From contig NC_051430.1 of NCBI RefSeq assembly GCF_001649575.2, positions 31,381,395 to 31,445,394 of the forward strand: a stretch of 64,000 nucleotides of DNA, in the 5' to 3' direction. A model generated the notes under the pieces. The model did not search any database, was not told the DNA's origin, and saw only the letters and a program-made list of their open reading frames with translations. A program made the position numbers and the translations under genes. Position 1 is the first letter of the stretch; the number at the start of each line of letters is the position of its first letter. This document shows positions 45,101-56,169 of the stretch, one piece after another. This stretch comes from Kryptolebias marmoratus. Lineage: Eukaryota > Chordata > Actinopteri > Cyprinodontiformes > Rivulidae.

Positions 45101-48003
45101 TTTAATATTTATGTCTTTATTATCAAACTCCCACAGTAATATGAGGTAGAATGACCTGTTTGTTATTTTATAAATATTTTAGTTTCTGACCTTTAATCTG
45201 AAGTCCTTTCTGTATTTTTACCTTCTCCATCGCTGCTGTTGTTGCGTTAATGCTGATTCACCTGAAGCCTTCTGTCTCCAACAGCGTGTGGGGGGGGCTA
45301 CGCGGAGCCAGACGTCACCCAGTGCACCCCCCACCAGTGCTTCAACAACAACGCACCGCACTACGCCGAGACGGACATCGTGCGGCTGCAGGGCGTCACC
45401 GGCAGCAACATGTACGCCGTCCCCGCCCTCACCGTGGACTCTCTGACCCGGAAGGACATCTCTGCTGCCGAGTTCCCACGGCAACAGCTGATCTTCAGGG
45501 AGAAGCTGGGGGAGGGGCAGTTTGGAGAGGTGGGTGGAGTCAGCGACACCTGAAGTGACCGCGGTGAAAACGATAAGTCACCTCATCTTCTTCTGCTGCA
45601 GGTCCATCTGTGTGAGGCCGAGGGGCTCCCAGAGTTCCTCGGGGAGGGGTCCCCCCTCCCTGACAGAGACAGGCGCTCCGTCCTCGTGGCCGTGAAACAG
45701 CTGAGGGCCGACGCCACGAGCCAGGCCAGGTACCCAAAACATGCCCGTGTGTGAGAGAAATCATATAAAGAACTTTGAACAGCTTTGATCCTCTAATACC
45801 TGCAGCTTTAATTTGAAATCATCACCTGTTGCAGATTTTTAAAATGAGATTATGACTGAAATGCAGGAATGGGTTTGTATTCACCTGTTCATTAATAAAA
45901 TGAGTTTAATGAATCTTTGTTTGCATTTAACAAACTTTGGTTTAAAACAAATAAATTTTATTTGCAGTTTTTTACAGTAAATTTAATTATTTTTATCCTG
46001 AATAAAAAGTTTTATGAAAATTTTCACTTTTAGTTCCGACTCAGGGAAGAGTTTTCTAACATCCAGCTGTGGCTGTTTGAGTCCAGATGTTCCTGGACCC
46101 TGAGTTGTCTTCTGCTGTTTCCGTCCATCAGGAACGACTTCCTGAAGGAGATAAAGATCATGTCCCGTCTGGACGACCCGAACATCATCCGGCTGCTGTG
46201 TGTGTGCGTGTCGTCCGACCCGCTCTGCATGGTGACCGAGTACATGGAGAACGGAGACCTGAACATGTTCCTGTCGCAGCGGGAGATCGAGAGCACGCTG
46301 ACGCACGCCAACAACATCCCTTCAGTCAGGTGGGGAAACGACCGCAGGCGTCCGGCTGCAGGATGTAGTCTCCTCGCTGACTCTGCTCCCTCCTCTCCCC
46401 CCCTCTCCCCTCGCCCCCTGCAGCCTCTCCGACCTCCTCCACATGGCCGTGCAGATCTCCTCTGGGATGAAGTATCTGGCGTCGCTGAACTTCGTGCACC
46501 GAGACCTGGCCACCAGGAACTGCCTGCTGGACCGCCGCCTCACCATCAAGATCGCCGACTTCGGAATGAGCAGGAACCTTTACAGCAGCGACTACTACCG
46601 GATCCAGGGCCGCGCCGTGCTGCCCATACGGTGGATGGCCTGGGAGAGCATCCTGCTGGTGAGGGGCAGGTTTCCATGGATGATTGTAATTAAAAGCAAA
46701 AAAAACAGGAAGTTACATTTTCTGCTTAAACAGTGTGAATGAGAGCTGAAACGTTCTGCAGAAGCTGAAACTGAGTTGTTAGAGCTAAAAGAAGCAGAAC
46801 ATTAGCTAAAAGGGACAAAATATTAGCTAAATGCTAAAAGGAGTAAAGAGCTTTAAACTAAAAGTTAAAAAGGCAAACTAAGAGCTGAAACTATCCTAAG
46901 AAGAGAATTCAGAGTGTTTGTTGTCATCCTGTAACACACTGTAAGGGGTTCTAACTCACGTTCCTTTGTGGAGGGATCAGAACGTTCAGAGCTTCTATGC
47001 TCCTAAAACTGTCCGTTTAAAAAAGTTTTTAATTAAATTGTCCAAACGTGTTCAGGGTAAGTTCACCACAGCGAGTGACGTGTGGGCGTTCGGCGTGACG
47101 CTGTGGGAGATCTTCACCCTCTGCAAGGAGCAGCCCTACAGCCTGCTGTCAGACGAGCAGGTCATCGAGAACTCAGGAGAGTTCTTCAGGAACCAGGGCC
47201 GACAGGTGAGCAGAACCAACAGCAGGCAGACAGAGCCAACACCAGGCAGACAGAACCAACACAGAACCAACACCAGGCAGACAGAACCAACGTAGAATCA
47301 ATACAGAACCAACAGCAGGCAGACAGAACCAACACCAGACAGACAGAACCAACACAAAACCAACACCAGGCAGACAGAACCAACACAGAACCAACACCAG
47401 ACAGACAGAACCAATGTAGAACCAACACCAGGCAAACAGAAGCAACACCAGACAGACAGAACCAACACCAGGCAGACAGAACCAATGTAGAACCAACACA
47501 GAAGCAACACAGAACCAACACAGGACAAACAAACCTCACAAATCAGTCCTTTTTTGTTTTTTTAATTTGATCAAATTGTTGTTTTTAATTCACTAAAACA
47601 AACAAGAACCGGTTCTAACGTGCTCATCTACTGGAGATTATCTGTCGTCATGAGTTTCTCCACTAGAGGGAGCAGTTTGTTCTTGTTGGTACCAGGCTGG
47701 GATCAGTTAAACCTGGATTCCTGCCAGGTCTGACTCCTGCAATCTCCAGTTTTGTCCTCAAACATGAGTCCCATCACATCTCAACCTTCAGATTTCTGTT
47801 CCTTATTTAAAACCATGTCTGCCGTCCTTACTGAAGTCTTCTGTAACTGTCCCTCCTTCCTGTCCCAGATCTTCCTCTACGCCCCCCCGCTCTGCCCCCC
47901 GTCTCTCTTCGAGCTGATGATGCGCTGCTGGAGTCGCAACATCCCAGACCGACCCGCGTTTGAGGGACTTTACCAGGCCCTGAGGCCCCACGTTAACCAG
48001 TGA
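39126..48003 (+). CDS. ddr1: Discoidin domain receptor tyrosine kinase, best assigned to DDR1 (19 coding exons)
   Basis: Coding exons: 39126-39186, 39281-39383, 39803-39878, 40082-40234, 40319-40466, 40574-40646, 40728-40917, 42421-42667, 42830-42928, 43008-43150, 43270-43381, 43671-43772, 44223-44297, 45285-45529, 45602-45729, 46132-46329, 46424-46658, 47056-47205, 47869-48003. All phases join to 890 residues. The order is signal peptide (1-17), collagen-binding discoidin domain (about 22-175; [20 protein letters not shown]), discoidin-like domain (to about 350; WPGYDYLGW), one membrane helix (about 400-421), a juxtamembrane region with LLLGNPLY (Y511), and the kinase. DDRs are collagen-activated membrane receptors. 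The NPXY docking motif, an RCWSR C-lobe end and the adjacent IER3 genes favour DDR1. The [16 protein letters not shown] block and the DPHYERVF region look DDR2-like, so DDR2 is the alternative. All domains are intact. Confidence 0.93.
39470..39632 (+). mobile_element. Retroposon 3' end (RTE/Expander-like tail) in ddr1 intron 2
   Basis: The words CTAAACTGTCCTTGGGTGTG, GAGAATGGTTGTCCC, GGATGGACTGGACACCTGTC, CAGGGTG and a closing GAAGAGGATGGATGGATG match, in order, the conserved 3' end seen in many fish RTE-type retroposon copies. The copy is short (about 160 bp), 5'-truncated and diverged. Confidence 0.7.
40235..40318 (+). promoter_or_regulatory. GC-AG intron 4 of ddr1
   Basis: The donor reads AACCAG|GCGAGT and the acceptor ACCTGCAG. 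No GT donor nearby keeps the frame: the GT four bases later would shift it. GC-AG introns are a known minor class with an otherwise strong donor consensus, as here. The intron is only 84 bp. Confidence 0.8.
41032..42352. repeat. 51-bp minisatellite, about 26 copies, in ddr1 intron 7
   Basis: Nearly identical 51-bp units contain CTGCTGTCCTTCTGTCCTCC, TGAGATGACCTCC and TGTCCACAGAGCATG. Only the last two or three units carry substitutions. The array fills almost 90 percent of the 1503-bp intron between the exons ending 40917 and starting 42421. As 51 is divisible by 3 and the unit lacks stops, open frames of 438-487 codons appear on both strands; these are artefacts. Each unit carries a pyrimidine-rich CCTCCTGTCCACAG, an acceptor look-alike. 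Confidence 0.98.
44223..44297 (+). other. Skippable ddr1 exon 13 carrying the LXNPXY docking motif
   Basis: This 75-nt exon starts and ends in phase 1, so skipping it keeps the frame. It encodes [12 protein letters not shown]. In human DDR1 the LLSNPAY motif sits in an alternatively spliced in-frame juxtamembrane exon that separates the DDR1b and DDR1a isoforms. The motif is a known Shc PTB docking site when phosphorylated. The preceding exon 12 (102 nt) is also symmetric. Confidence 0.75.
46741..46890 (+). repeat. Dispersed AGCTAAAAG-family repeat in ddr1 intron 17
   Basis: It contains GAAGCTGAAACTGAGTTGTT, AGAGCTAAAAGAAGCAGAAC and ATTAGCTAAAAG, in the same order as the copies at 34.4 and 52.9 kb. 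Confidence 0.65.
47212..47528. repeat. AACCAACACCAGGCAGACAG minisatellite in ddr1 intron 18
   Basis: About 15 irregular copies of AACCAACACCAGGCAGACAG alternate with shorter ACCAACACAGA units, directly after the exon 18 donor. Open frames on both strands are repeat artefacts. Confidence 0.93.
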
Positions 48004-48805
48004 GCGGTCCGGTTTTCAGGACCGCCGGGACTCCTGTAGGGAGACAGACTGGACTGGAACTACACTGTCAGAGAGGACGGAGGACAGGACTGAGCCGGGG
48101 CCAGAGCCTGGGAGAAGAACCCCCACAGCTTCATCCGTCTCTTTAAAGCCTCTTTCTCCAAAATGTTCAGAACTTTTCTTCTTTCAGTTTTTTAGACGTT
48201 TGAGTCTCGATGTTCTTCTGTCTCTGAGGTTCTTCTTCTTGTGAAACACTGTCAGTGTCTCCCAGTTACTCCTGTCCGTGTCTGTCCACCCACACTGGAG
48301 CTGAGGTCAAAGTGTAGCAAAGTGTCGGCTTATATTGTTAGGATTTTATTTGATTTTTCCTGTTTTGGTGTATTTTCTACTTGTTCCGGTTGGACATGAA
48401 TGGGAGACTGTGTTGGACCCGATGTGGCTCAGAGACTGAAACCCAGGCAGAGGAGGAACATTAAACCCTCCTGAGCCTGGGGGGGGTCTGCTGCCTCAGG
48501 AGGTCAGAAGGGTTTCACAGAAAGACTAAAACTTGGTGTTTTCCAGCTGAACTACATGACTCCAGGTATGTGGGGGTTAAACCAGGAATCTAATGCAAAG
48601 ATAAACCCTAAGGTAGCAGCTGCAGAGTGTGAAGCATCGATAACAACCAACCTGCGCTGAAGGACGGTGCAGACCTACCTGGAGGGGGTGTCTCACTGGG
48701 CTGCAGTTGGCAGGCAGCATCTGGGAGGCATCACAGAGTCATGGCAGGCGTCTCACAGATACAGGGCGGCTGCCGATGTCGGCACAAAGTGGGCAACAAA
48801 ATAAA
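48004..48805 (+). other. Probable 3' UTR of ddr1
   Basis: The sequence following the ddr1 stop has no open frame of interest. The first canonical AATAAA is at 48800-48805, so the UTR may be about 800 nt. The exact cleavage site cannot be seen. Confidence 0.4.
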
Positions 48806-49362
48806 AAGCTCAGCTGAGAATGCAGCTTTGCAGCTGTGCACACAACAACAGGCCATGACTTTCAGAACCGGGTCACTCAGAAGGAATCTGTGTGGCTCTC
48901 TGTTTGCAAACACTGAGACAAGAATGTCTTCTTTCTGAGGACGTTCTGGGTTTTCAGACAGGTTTTTATCCTTTGATGGACGTTTCTGTCAGAGCAGCCA
49001 AAGTTTTTTCTTCAGCACATTTTAAAACAACCATAGCTGCACAAAGTTCTTTACAGGGTCTGAGGTCAGAAACTCCACAATAAAAGCATGATAAAAGTTT
49101 AAAACAAATAAATGCAGAACCTTTAACATGTTCAATAAAAACCAAGAAGTCCAGTTTGAGTCGAGCTGAGAGGTAAAGAGAAGATCTGATCCATGTTTGT
49201 TCCTGGATCAGATCATCTTTAGACTCCATCACAAACACATTCTGAGTTTCTGAGTCTTAATCTGTTAATTTTCTTATTATAAAGTTTTTTACCTGATTCT
49301 GTGGTCTTAGAGGAGCTGAGGGCCAGAAACTAGTTGAAAACATGTAAAAACTCTGTTCCCAC

Positions 49363-49618
49363 CTCGGCCCACTCTGTCCCCACCTCAGCCCACTCCGTTC
49401 CCACCTCGACCCACTCTGTTCCCACCTCGACCCACTCTGTCCCCACCTTGGCCCACTCCGTTCCCACCTCGACCCACTCTGTCCCCACCTCGGCCCACTC
49501 TGTTCCACCTCGGCCCACTCCGTTCTCACCTCGACCCACTCTGTCCCCACCTCGGCCCACTCTGTTCCACCTCGGCCCACTCTGTTCCACCTCGGCCCAC
49601 TCTGTTCCCACCTCGGCA
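49363..49618. repeat. 21-bp minisatellite
   Basis: About 12 copies of CACTCTGTCCCCACCTCGGC plus C, with TTCC and CGACC variants and three 20-bp units. The seven-residue periodic open frames on both strands are artefacts of the 21-bp unit. Confidence 0.95.
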
Positions 49619-50598
49619 GTCGCCCCACAGTTCTGTGTTAATCTGCTGGAGTCGAGTTGCTGGAGCAGTTCTCTGCTCATTCGTGGTTCTTTGACCTGGC
49701 CTGTAGTTTTTAGAGTCAGAAGACAGCTGTAGTTCTCAGGAGACCACTCTGTTTTGGAAAGAATTTGTTTTAAATGTTCAGACTCCCACAGCAGCTCTGC
49801 GGCGTTCTGGAGACTCCTTCAGGATGTTCCCCACCGAGTCTTAGAGGTTGCAGCGTCTCTAAAACCTTCATGTCCGTCTCTGCAAACACAGAAACTGAAA
49901 TAACTTTTCTAATCTTCCCTCTGAGAAGCTTTTTTCCATAAAAACACTGTTTGAATGTGGACGTGAGGTGCAAGTGCAGAAAAATATAAATTTTAAAGAA
50001 TATCTTTACTGATTAAAATACAAAAATCAGACTTTTTTAACAGCTAGTTGCTCCTTTTTGTCCCAGAATCTGGTTATCGGCGCTCATTTAAACACAATCA
50101 CACATGGAACAACCTGAAACAACACTTTTCAGATGAAATTTACTTTTTAGGAATAACAGCATTAATGATGGTGGTTGTTTCCAGTCTGAACACTAGATGT
50201 CAGTATTTGTTCAACTCAGATCCTTTAATAATCCTTAAATTCTGTTTTTACACATTCTGCATGTTTCAGACAGAGTTTATATTCAGAGGACACTTAGTGG
50301 AGACAGGCGTTTCTCATCTTTAACAAAATAAAGAACCCAAAGCTCTGAGAACATGAATATAACCTGGTTCCAAATGATTATTAGGATCAATAAAGGATTG
50401 TTTTAATGTATTTTTTCCAGTGGTTCGCCTCTCGCGCCAGTAAAACAGATTAAATCATCAAATTAAAAAGGAGAAAAATACTTTTAAATGTTTTAAATAT
50501 CAGAATTTAAAGTTCTGTTCATATCGAGGTGATTAAATCCAGACAGGAAGAGCAAACGAGTTGTGAACATTTTTCAGCATTTTGTCATCTGTACTGTA

Positions 50599-50600
<2 letters not shown>

Positions 50601-50633
<33 letters not shown>
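50601..50633. repeat. (GT)n microsatellite
   Basis: About 16 GT units. Confidence 0.95.
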
Positions 50634-50635
<2 letters not shown>

Positions 50636-51452
50636 CTGAAACAGTCCTGTTATAAATGAATGTGTTCAACATTCCTTCGATCCCTGGGAGCTGATTGGGA
50701 GTCCTGTGGTCAGATTTTAGAGGAAAGCAGAAGGAAACCACTGAACTCCACCTCCCAGAATCCTTTGCTACAGTGAGCCTGTGTGTTGTTTCCTTCAGAG
50801 AGGTGTGATCTGTAATATGGCAGTGTGTGAATGCAGATTAGGTGAGGTTAATAATTGATTATCTATCAGAATTTATTGCATTTATTTCTGATTATGTTTA
50901 AAGTTGATTCTGTTTTTATTCTGACAGGAGTTCAGCAGTTTGAGGCAGATGTTCTGCTGCTGTTTCTCCTCCTCACTGATCTTCATCCTGATGTTTCTGT
51001 AGGCGAAGGATTGGCTCGCTTGTTGTATATTAATATATTAATGAGGTGACATCGTTGTGTTCTGGGGTCACGAGTCATTTCCACTCTTTACTGTCTTGAT
51101 TTGTTCTTCTTATAATAAATAAAGTTGTCTAACTGGAGACCCTTTTTATGAGACGGCAGTTTTTTAAACTTTTTATTCGTATTTCTTCAAACAGATAAAT
51201 GAAATCAAATAAAAACAAATAAACATTTATATAATCATTAAAATCTAATTAAAAGGCAAACACACAGACAAATGTGTTTGTAGCTTTTTGTTAAAAAAAA
51301 AAATTTAAATACTAAAAATCAGTTGTTGGTTTTAATTTTGGCTCCACAGAATTATTTAAAAAACAAAAACTAAAGAAACTGATTCTGACAGAAAAGATGG
51401 AACCTTTTTAGCAGGCAGCTGATTTCTGTCCCTCTGAGACTTCTGCACCTGT

Positions 51453-51606
51453 CCTCAGGTGTCCTCATGTGTCCACAGGTGTCCTCAGGTGCCCACAGGT
51501 ATTCTCAGGTGTCCTCAGGTGTCCTCAGGTGTCCACAGGTGTCCTCAGGTGTCCACAGGTGTCCTCAGGTGTCCTCATGTGTCCTCAGGTGTCCACAGGT
51601 GTTCTG
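51453..51606. repeat. 10-bp minisatellite GTGTCCTCAG
   Basis: About 15 copies of GTGTCCTCAG alternating with GTGTCCACAG and a few GTGTCCTCAT. It directly abuts the Tc1 relic. Confidence 0.93.
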
Positions 51607-51609
51607 GTC

Positions 51610-51905
51610 CACTCCTCTGATCAAACTGCTCCAGCTGTCTCAGGTCTGAAGGGTTCCTTCTCCAGATGTTTCAGCTCCTTCCACAGATGTTTAGCAGGAT
51701 TTAGATCAGGGCTCAGAACGGTCCAGTGTTTGGTTCTGACCCGTTCTTGGTGTTTTGGGTCATTATCCTGTTGGACCCATGAGTTGAGACTGAGACCGAG
51801 CTTTCTGACTCTGAGCAGAACATCTGGCTCCAGAGAGCCTTGATAGTCTTCAGCTTTCATTGGACCCTGAACAGAACCGAGTCTCCTCCATGTTCCCCTG
51901 CAGGT
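51610..51905 (-). mobile_element. Tc1-type transposase relic
   Basis: Read on the minus strand, the frame contains GSVQGPMKAEDYQ, WVQQDNDPKHQ and LSPDLNPAKHLWKELK, the usual C-terminal order of Tc1 transposases (DDE nuclease; QQDNDPKH holds the second aspartate). The third catalytic acid, normally the E of NPIENLW, is K here. Residues between the motifs are missing, and no N-terminal half or inverted repeats were found. It is a dead fragment. Confidence 0.88.
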
Positions 51906-52910
51906 TCAGGGTTCTGGTCTTTGGTTCTGGTTTGGGTCTTTGGACACAGAGCTGATGGGACTTCTGACAGTGAAATAATGGGAGTTTGTGTATTTATTTA
52001 TAATTAAAATATCTGCTAATCTCTGTTAGAATGAGTTTAATGTAAGGCAGCCTGGCCTGTTTGTGTTATCAGTGTCACTCTGCAGCAGAAATCATCTGCA
52101 CAGCGTTCTAAAATGTGGGCAAACTTAAAGTAGTCTTTCTTGTTGTTCCTGTCCGTTTTGGTCAGATAGAAGCATTTCAGAGAGGCTGAGGGCCACAGGT
52201 TAAAGACCCGGGTCTAAGAGTGGACATACCAAACCCTGGTGAAGTCTGTGTCAGCACAGAAAACAGGTCGCTAGCTTTCGGCCTCTGAGGGGACAGATGT
52301 ATTAATTATTCTTTTCCATCACAGAACGTTAAGTGTTGCTTCATTTGTTCTGTTCTTTGTCGTAAAAAGATAATTTACCTGAACTGAACTGCCTCTTTAC
52401 AACCCAACAAAGTCATATGACCACAGGTTCTGTAATTGGACTTTTTGCTGAGAAGCTAAATTTAACAGACAAAAAGAGCTGAAGCAGATGTTTGCATCCA
52501 GATGTGGCTCGGTGAAAGCAGCTCCAGCTGCAGGTCTCACAAACAAACTGGCCTTTTCTGCAGTCGTTAGTTTGGAGTAAAGAACTGAAAATGTTTAGGA
52601 TTTGGGGTTTTTTTCCACCTTTGTTTTCCAACAGCTTTGCAGAGAGACAACAACAGTCCTGCAGACATGATGCTGGAGGAGAAGCAGCCAAACCCGAGCC
52701 GGCTGTAATTACTGGTGCTGTTCTGCCGAGGTTTGGACTGTTTTTATCACTTCAGGGTGAAAAATGTCACGTCGACACATTCATCCTGTAAATCTGACAT
52801 AAGCTCAGTTTAAAGCAAACACTTTATTTCTGGGTGTTTTTACCAAAACCTGGTCAAAACCCCAAAGAACACCTGGATGTTCAGAAATCTCATCACTGTA
52901 AAACACCCAG

Positions 52911-53010
52911 CTGAGGGCTGAACGACTGCTGAAACTGAGCCGATAGAGCTGAAACAAGCCGAACATCAGCTAAAACATACAACTAGCAAAAAGCTACGGT
53001 TTCCAAACGT
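52911..53010 (+). repeat. Dispersed AGCTAAAAG-family repeat
   Basis: It contains GGGCTGAACGACTGCTGAAA, CTGAGCCGATAGAGCTGAAA and CATCAGCTAAAACATACAAC, matching the order of the members at 28.4, 34.4 and 46.8 kb. Confidence 0.6.
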
Positions 53011-53593
53011 TTCTGAAGGAGCTGAGGAAATCTTACTGGCAAATATTAATACAAATTAGGTTAATAATATAAATAAAGTATAATGAGCCGGACGTTCTGA
53101 TGTATGAACAGCTAAAATAGCACAAAATGTGAAGAAAAAGTTAGATTGCAAAAACATTTATGAAAAAATAAAATAATGCTAACTCAGCATGGAGTCCGTC
53201 ATCAAACAGGTCTTATTTATTTGAGGTCTTTATTGTCTTCATTCTTCACAGAGTGGGCACAGCTCCGTTTTTCTTTACAGTAACACAGATAATCCTCCCA
53301 CATGTAATCTTAACGATCAGCCGTCAGTCTCAGCGTTGCACCTATTATCCATTTTATTCAGCAGACTTTAGTTCAACACACGGCTGTAATTACTCATCTT
53401 TTCTTAAATGAAGCAGTGATTTTTAACAAACTCCAACAGGTTTATTGTAGTTTTTCTTTGCATTAAAGTAAAGCACTGCTCTCGGATTAATCCTGCAGGT
53501 TTTCATACGTTCTGTGACTGTCAGCTCAGTCTACCATTGTCTTCCACACAGTAACGTTTCATTACGCTGCGGTTGGTGATGTTTGGGTCTGCA

Positions 53594-53620
53594 GGGGCCT
53601 CCTGCACCCAGGAGGGCCCC
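53594..53620. other. GC-rich hairpin
   Basis: GGGGCCTCCTG (53594-53604) pairs with CAGGAGGGCCCC (53609-53620) around a CACC loop, with a single-base bulge. It stands out in AT-rich flanks. Role unknown. Confidence 0.5.
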
Positions 53621-55736
53621 GCGGCCCTCATTATGAGGCTGTTTAAAGCTCTCAGATCGGGCCGACACCTGGTTCTCGTTGAGCACAGAACGTGTATCCC
53701 TGCGATAAAGCAGGCCTTTGATCTTTACCTAAATGTTGTTAAAAATCAGCTCTTGTTCAGACGGATCACGTTCTCCTTTAACTAAGAAGCTTAAACTCCA
53801 CGTGTGCAGCTGCAGCTGCTGCTGCGTGGCTGCCTGCAGAAAACTGACGTGCCAGCAGTTCCTCTGGAAAACAACACCCTGATGTCCTGCAGTCCAGGTC
53901 CTAACTGCTTAAATCAATCAATAAATCTGTGTTTCATAGCAAGAAGCTGATTTGGGCTGAATTCAGCAGCGTAAAGACTGAAGGACCAGGTACACATCCC
54001 TGAGGGACTCCTGCACTCAGTTGGATGGAGTCTTAGCAGCAAAACATGCGTTGTTTCTTTTTGTCACCAGTATAATGATGTTTTCAGGTCATTGCTAATA
54101 AAATAATAATAAAAGAAGCTGGTGGCAAAATAAAAATCTCCAACAATAATCATAAATTTAGAAGAAAGTTTGGAAAATCTCATATGTTGGAAAGTCTTAC
54201 GTTTGCACAGAAAAAGTCTTAATTTTTTTATTTAAAAAAAACTTTAGGTGTTTAGTGAGTTTGTTAAAAAATGAATGTCATTAAAACAGTCTGTAGGTTT
54301 TTGTTTTTAATCAGTTTCTGAGGTTTTATTTGTAAATTTACCACTTCGATCTTAGATCTTTTCCAGATACTCCTGTAAATTTACAGCTTTAATGTCAGGA
54401 AAACTTTCTTTTTCCTCACAAATTTAAAACAATCTCATTAAACATCTAACTTAGTGAAACTTTATTCTTGGTGGTTTTTACTTGTTTGACTCTCTAACGA
54501 GTTTCTTCGTGTAAATATACAACAGTAACGTCAGATTCCGAGGTTTGGCTTCAAATTTAGCTCCTTTCATTATTTACTTATCTTTTGCCTCTGTCATAGA
54601 AGAAAAAGCTCAGTATCTTATATTTAATATTTAAATCAGGTGTTTTACATGGATTTATAAATCTTGTCTCTTTGCTCTCAGAAATGTTTGTTTCCACTTT
54701 CAGTTCTGAAAATGTTTGTTTTGTTCTCAGCTTTTCTGAAGACTTTACAGATAAAATCATTCAAAGTTTTTATTTACAGAGAAACTTTAAACGGTGACAA
54801 TAAAAGCTGCAGATCTTCCTGACGTTCAAACACAACACGCAGTAACTTCCTGCAGGTTTGTGGAAAGGAAAAGTTTGTCTCTCTGGGTGGTAGACGGTGG
54901 GTTTTACTGCGCTCCGAGGAGAGGAAACTTCTCAGCTGGTAAGTGCCGCAATTTCAGCTGGTTTAAAGCATCCTGAGCTCCCAGCAGGACCCGAGCTGTT
55001 TCTCTCCTAATAAAACCAAACAAAAGCATTGAAAACTGTCTGCAGGAAAATCAGATGTTCAACAGAAGCTTCAGGAAGGATTAAACTTTATTTATCATAA
55101 AGAATTATAAGGATGATTCTTTCTAATGATACTGAGAAAATCAGAATGACCCATCTGTAGTTGACAGATCTTCAGCAGGATGTAGGAGAACCTGCTCACA
55201 TGGAACCATCTTTCTTTTCCAACAACAATGTGACAAAATAACTCCCTGACTTATGTACCCAACGCAGAGCGAGCGTGTGTCGTTTTGAGTCAGAACTGAG
55301 TTTTTCCTGAGCTCAGAGTAAACGTTTGACCACAGAGATGCTGTAATTAGAGACATCGGGTCAGAACTGAGCTCTGAAACAAACGGACCTTCAGAGGAGG
55401 AAGTCTTATTCGTTCATTTTTATCTTTTCTGTTCAGTTATCAAAACCTGAAACCTTCCAACGGTGCGTTCACGGACACCAACCACAATGAGACAAATTAT
55501 AACTTCATTGATTCGTTGTTTTAGCTGTTTGGTCTTTGGGAGTTACAATCTTCAGCTTCCTGTTTGAGATCAGCTGAAGTTTAACTGGACAAACAAACAA
55601 GAAGCTTCAATAAAGAATAAAAACAGGTTTAATGTTCAGTTTGACCAGAAGGACATAAAGTAAATTCAGCCTCCAACAAGTTAAGATCCAGTCCAGAGAA
55701 GGTACCTGTACCTGCCAGGAAGAAGCAGGTACATCC

Positions 55737-55905
55737 AGGGATGTGACCTGTAAGTACCAGGGATGTGACCTGTAAGTACCAGGGATGTGACCTGTAAGTA
55801 CCAGGGATGTGACCTGTAAGTACCAGGGATGTGACCTGTAAGTACCAGGGATGTGACCTGTAAGTACCAGGGATGTGACCTGTAAGTACCAGGGATGTGA
55901 CCTGT
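55737..55905. repeat. 22-bp minisatellite with donor-like GTAAGT in each unit
   Basis: Eight copies of GGGATGTGACCTGTAAGTAC plus CA, nearly identical except for the ends. Each copy but the last contains CTGTAAGT, a good match to the 5' splice consensus. Confidence 0.95.
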
Positions 55906-56169
55906 GAAAAGCAGGGACCTCACCTGTACAGGAAGTACCTGGCTGTATTATTTACTGTAAAAAATTTTAAAAACTTGCTGCATTCCTGTGAAAAACCAGG
56001 TTAGGTCAGGTTTAATAGTTTGTCTTGAAGGTTAAAGGTTAAACCAAGAGTTAAAGTCTCCTCTGAGTCCTCATCCTGAAGCTGAACCCCTCCTCCTCCT
56101 CCTCTTCCTCCTGAGGTGCGAGCCGCTCCATCTCTGCAGAGAAGCTCCTCAGAAACAAAAACCAGAACC

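Larger units (their letters stand above)
45488..47994 (+). other. Tyrosine kinase domain of ddr1 (exons 14-19)
   Basis: All catalytic elements are visible: the glycine loop GEGQFGEV (603-610), the VAVK lysine (K641), HRDLATRN (743-750), DFG (763-765), and the activation loop [10 protein letters not shown] with the tyrosine trio Y771, Y775 and Y776. APE is replaced by the WMAWES form typical of DDRs. A short kinase insert (about 700-717) is not conserved. Domain integrity argues for an active kinase. Confidence 0.92.
48806..56100. other. Gene-free interval between ddr1 and the lysyl oxidase gene
   Basis: No gene is recognisable. The interval holds three minisatellites, a Tc1 transposase relic, one dispersed AGCTAAAAG repeat and a GC-rich hairpin at 53594-53620. 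The surroundings of that hairpin (53540-53760) are less AT-rich than the flanks and may be regulatory, but nothing further can be said. Confidence 0.5.

Noticed and set aside
47082..47570. Glutamine/threonine-rich frame continuing ddr1 exon 18
   Set aside because: The exon ends at GACAG|GTGAGC and the following frame is minisatellite. The next exon at 47869 restores the kinase C-lobe.
39126..48003. Assignment as ddr2
   Set aside because: Parts of the ectodomain and juxtamembrane region look DDR2-like, but the LXNPXY exon, the RCWSR C-lobe end and the adjoining IER3 genes fit DDR1 better. It is kept as the stated alternative.
49257..49732. Tryptophan- or serine-rich periodic frames on both strands
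   Set aside because: Products of the 21-bp minisatellite.
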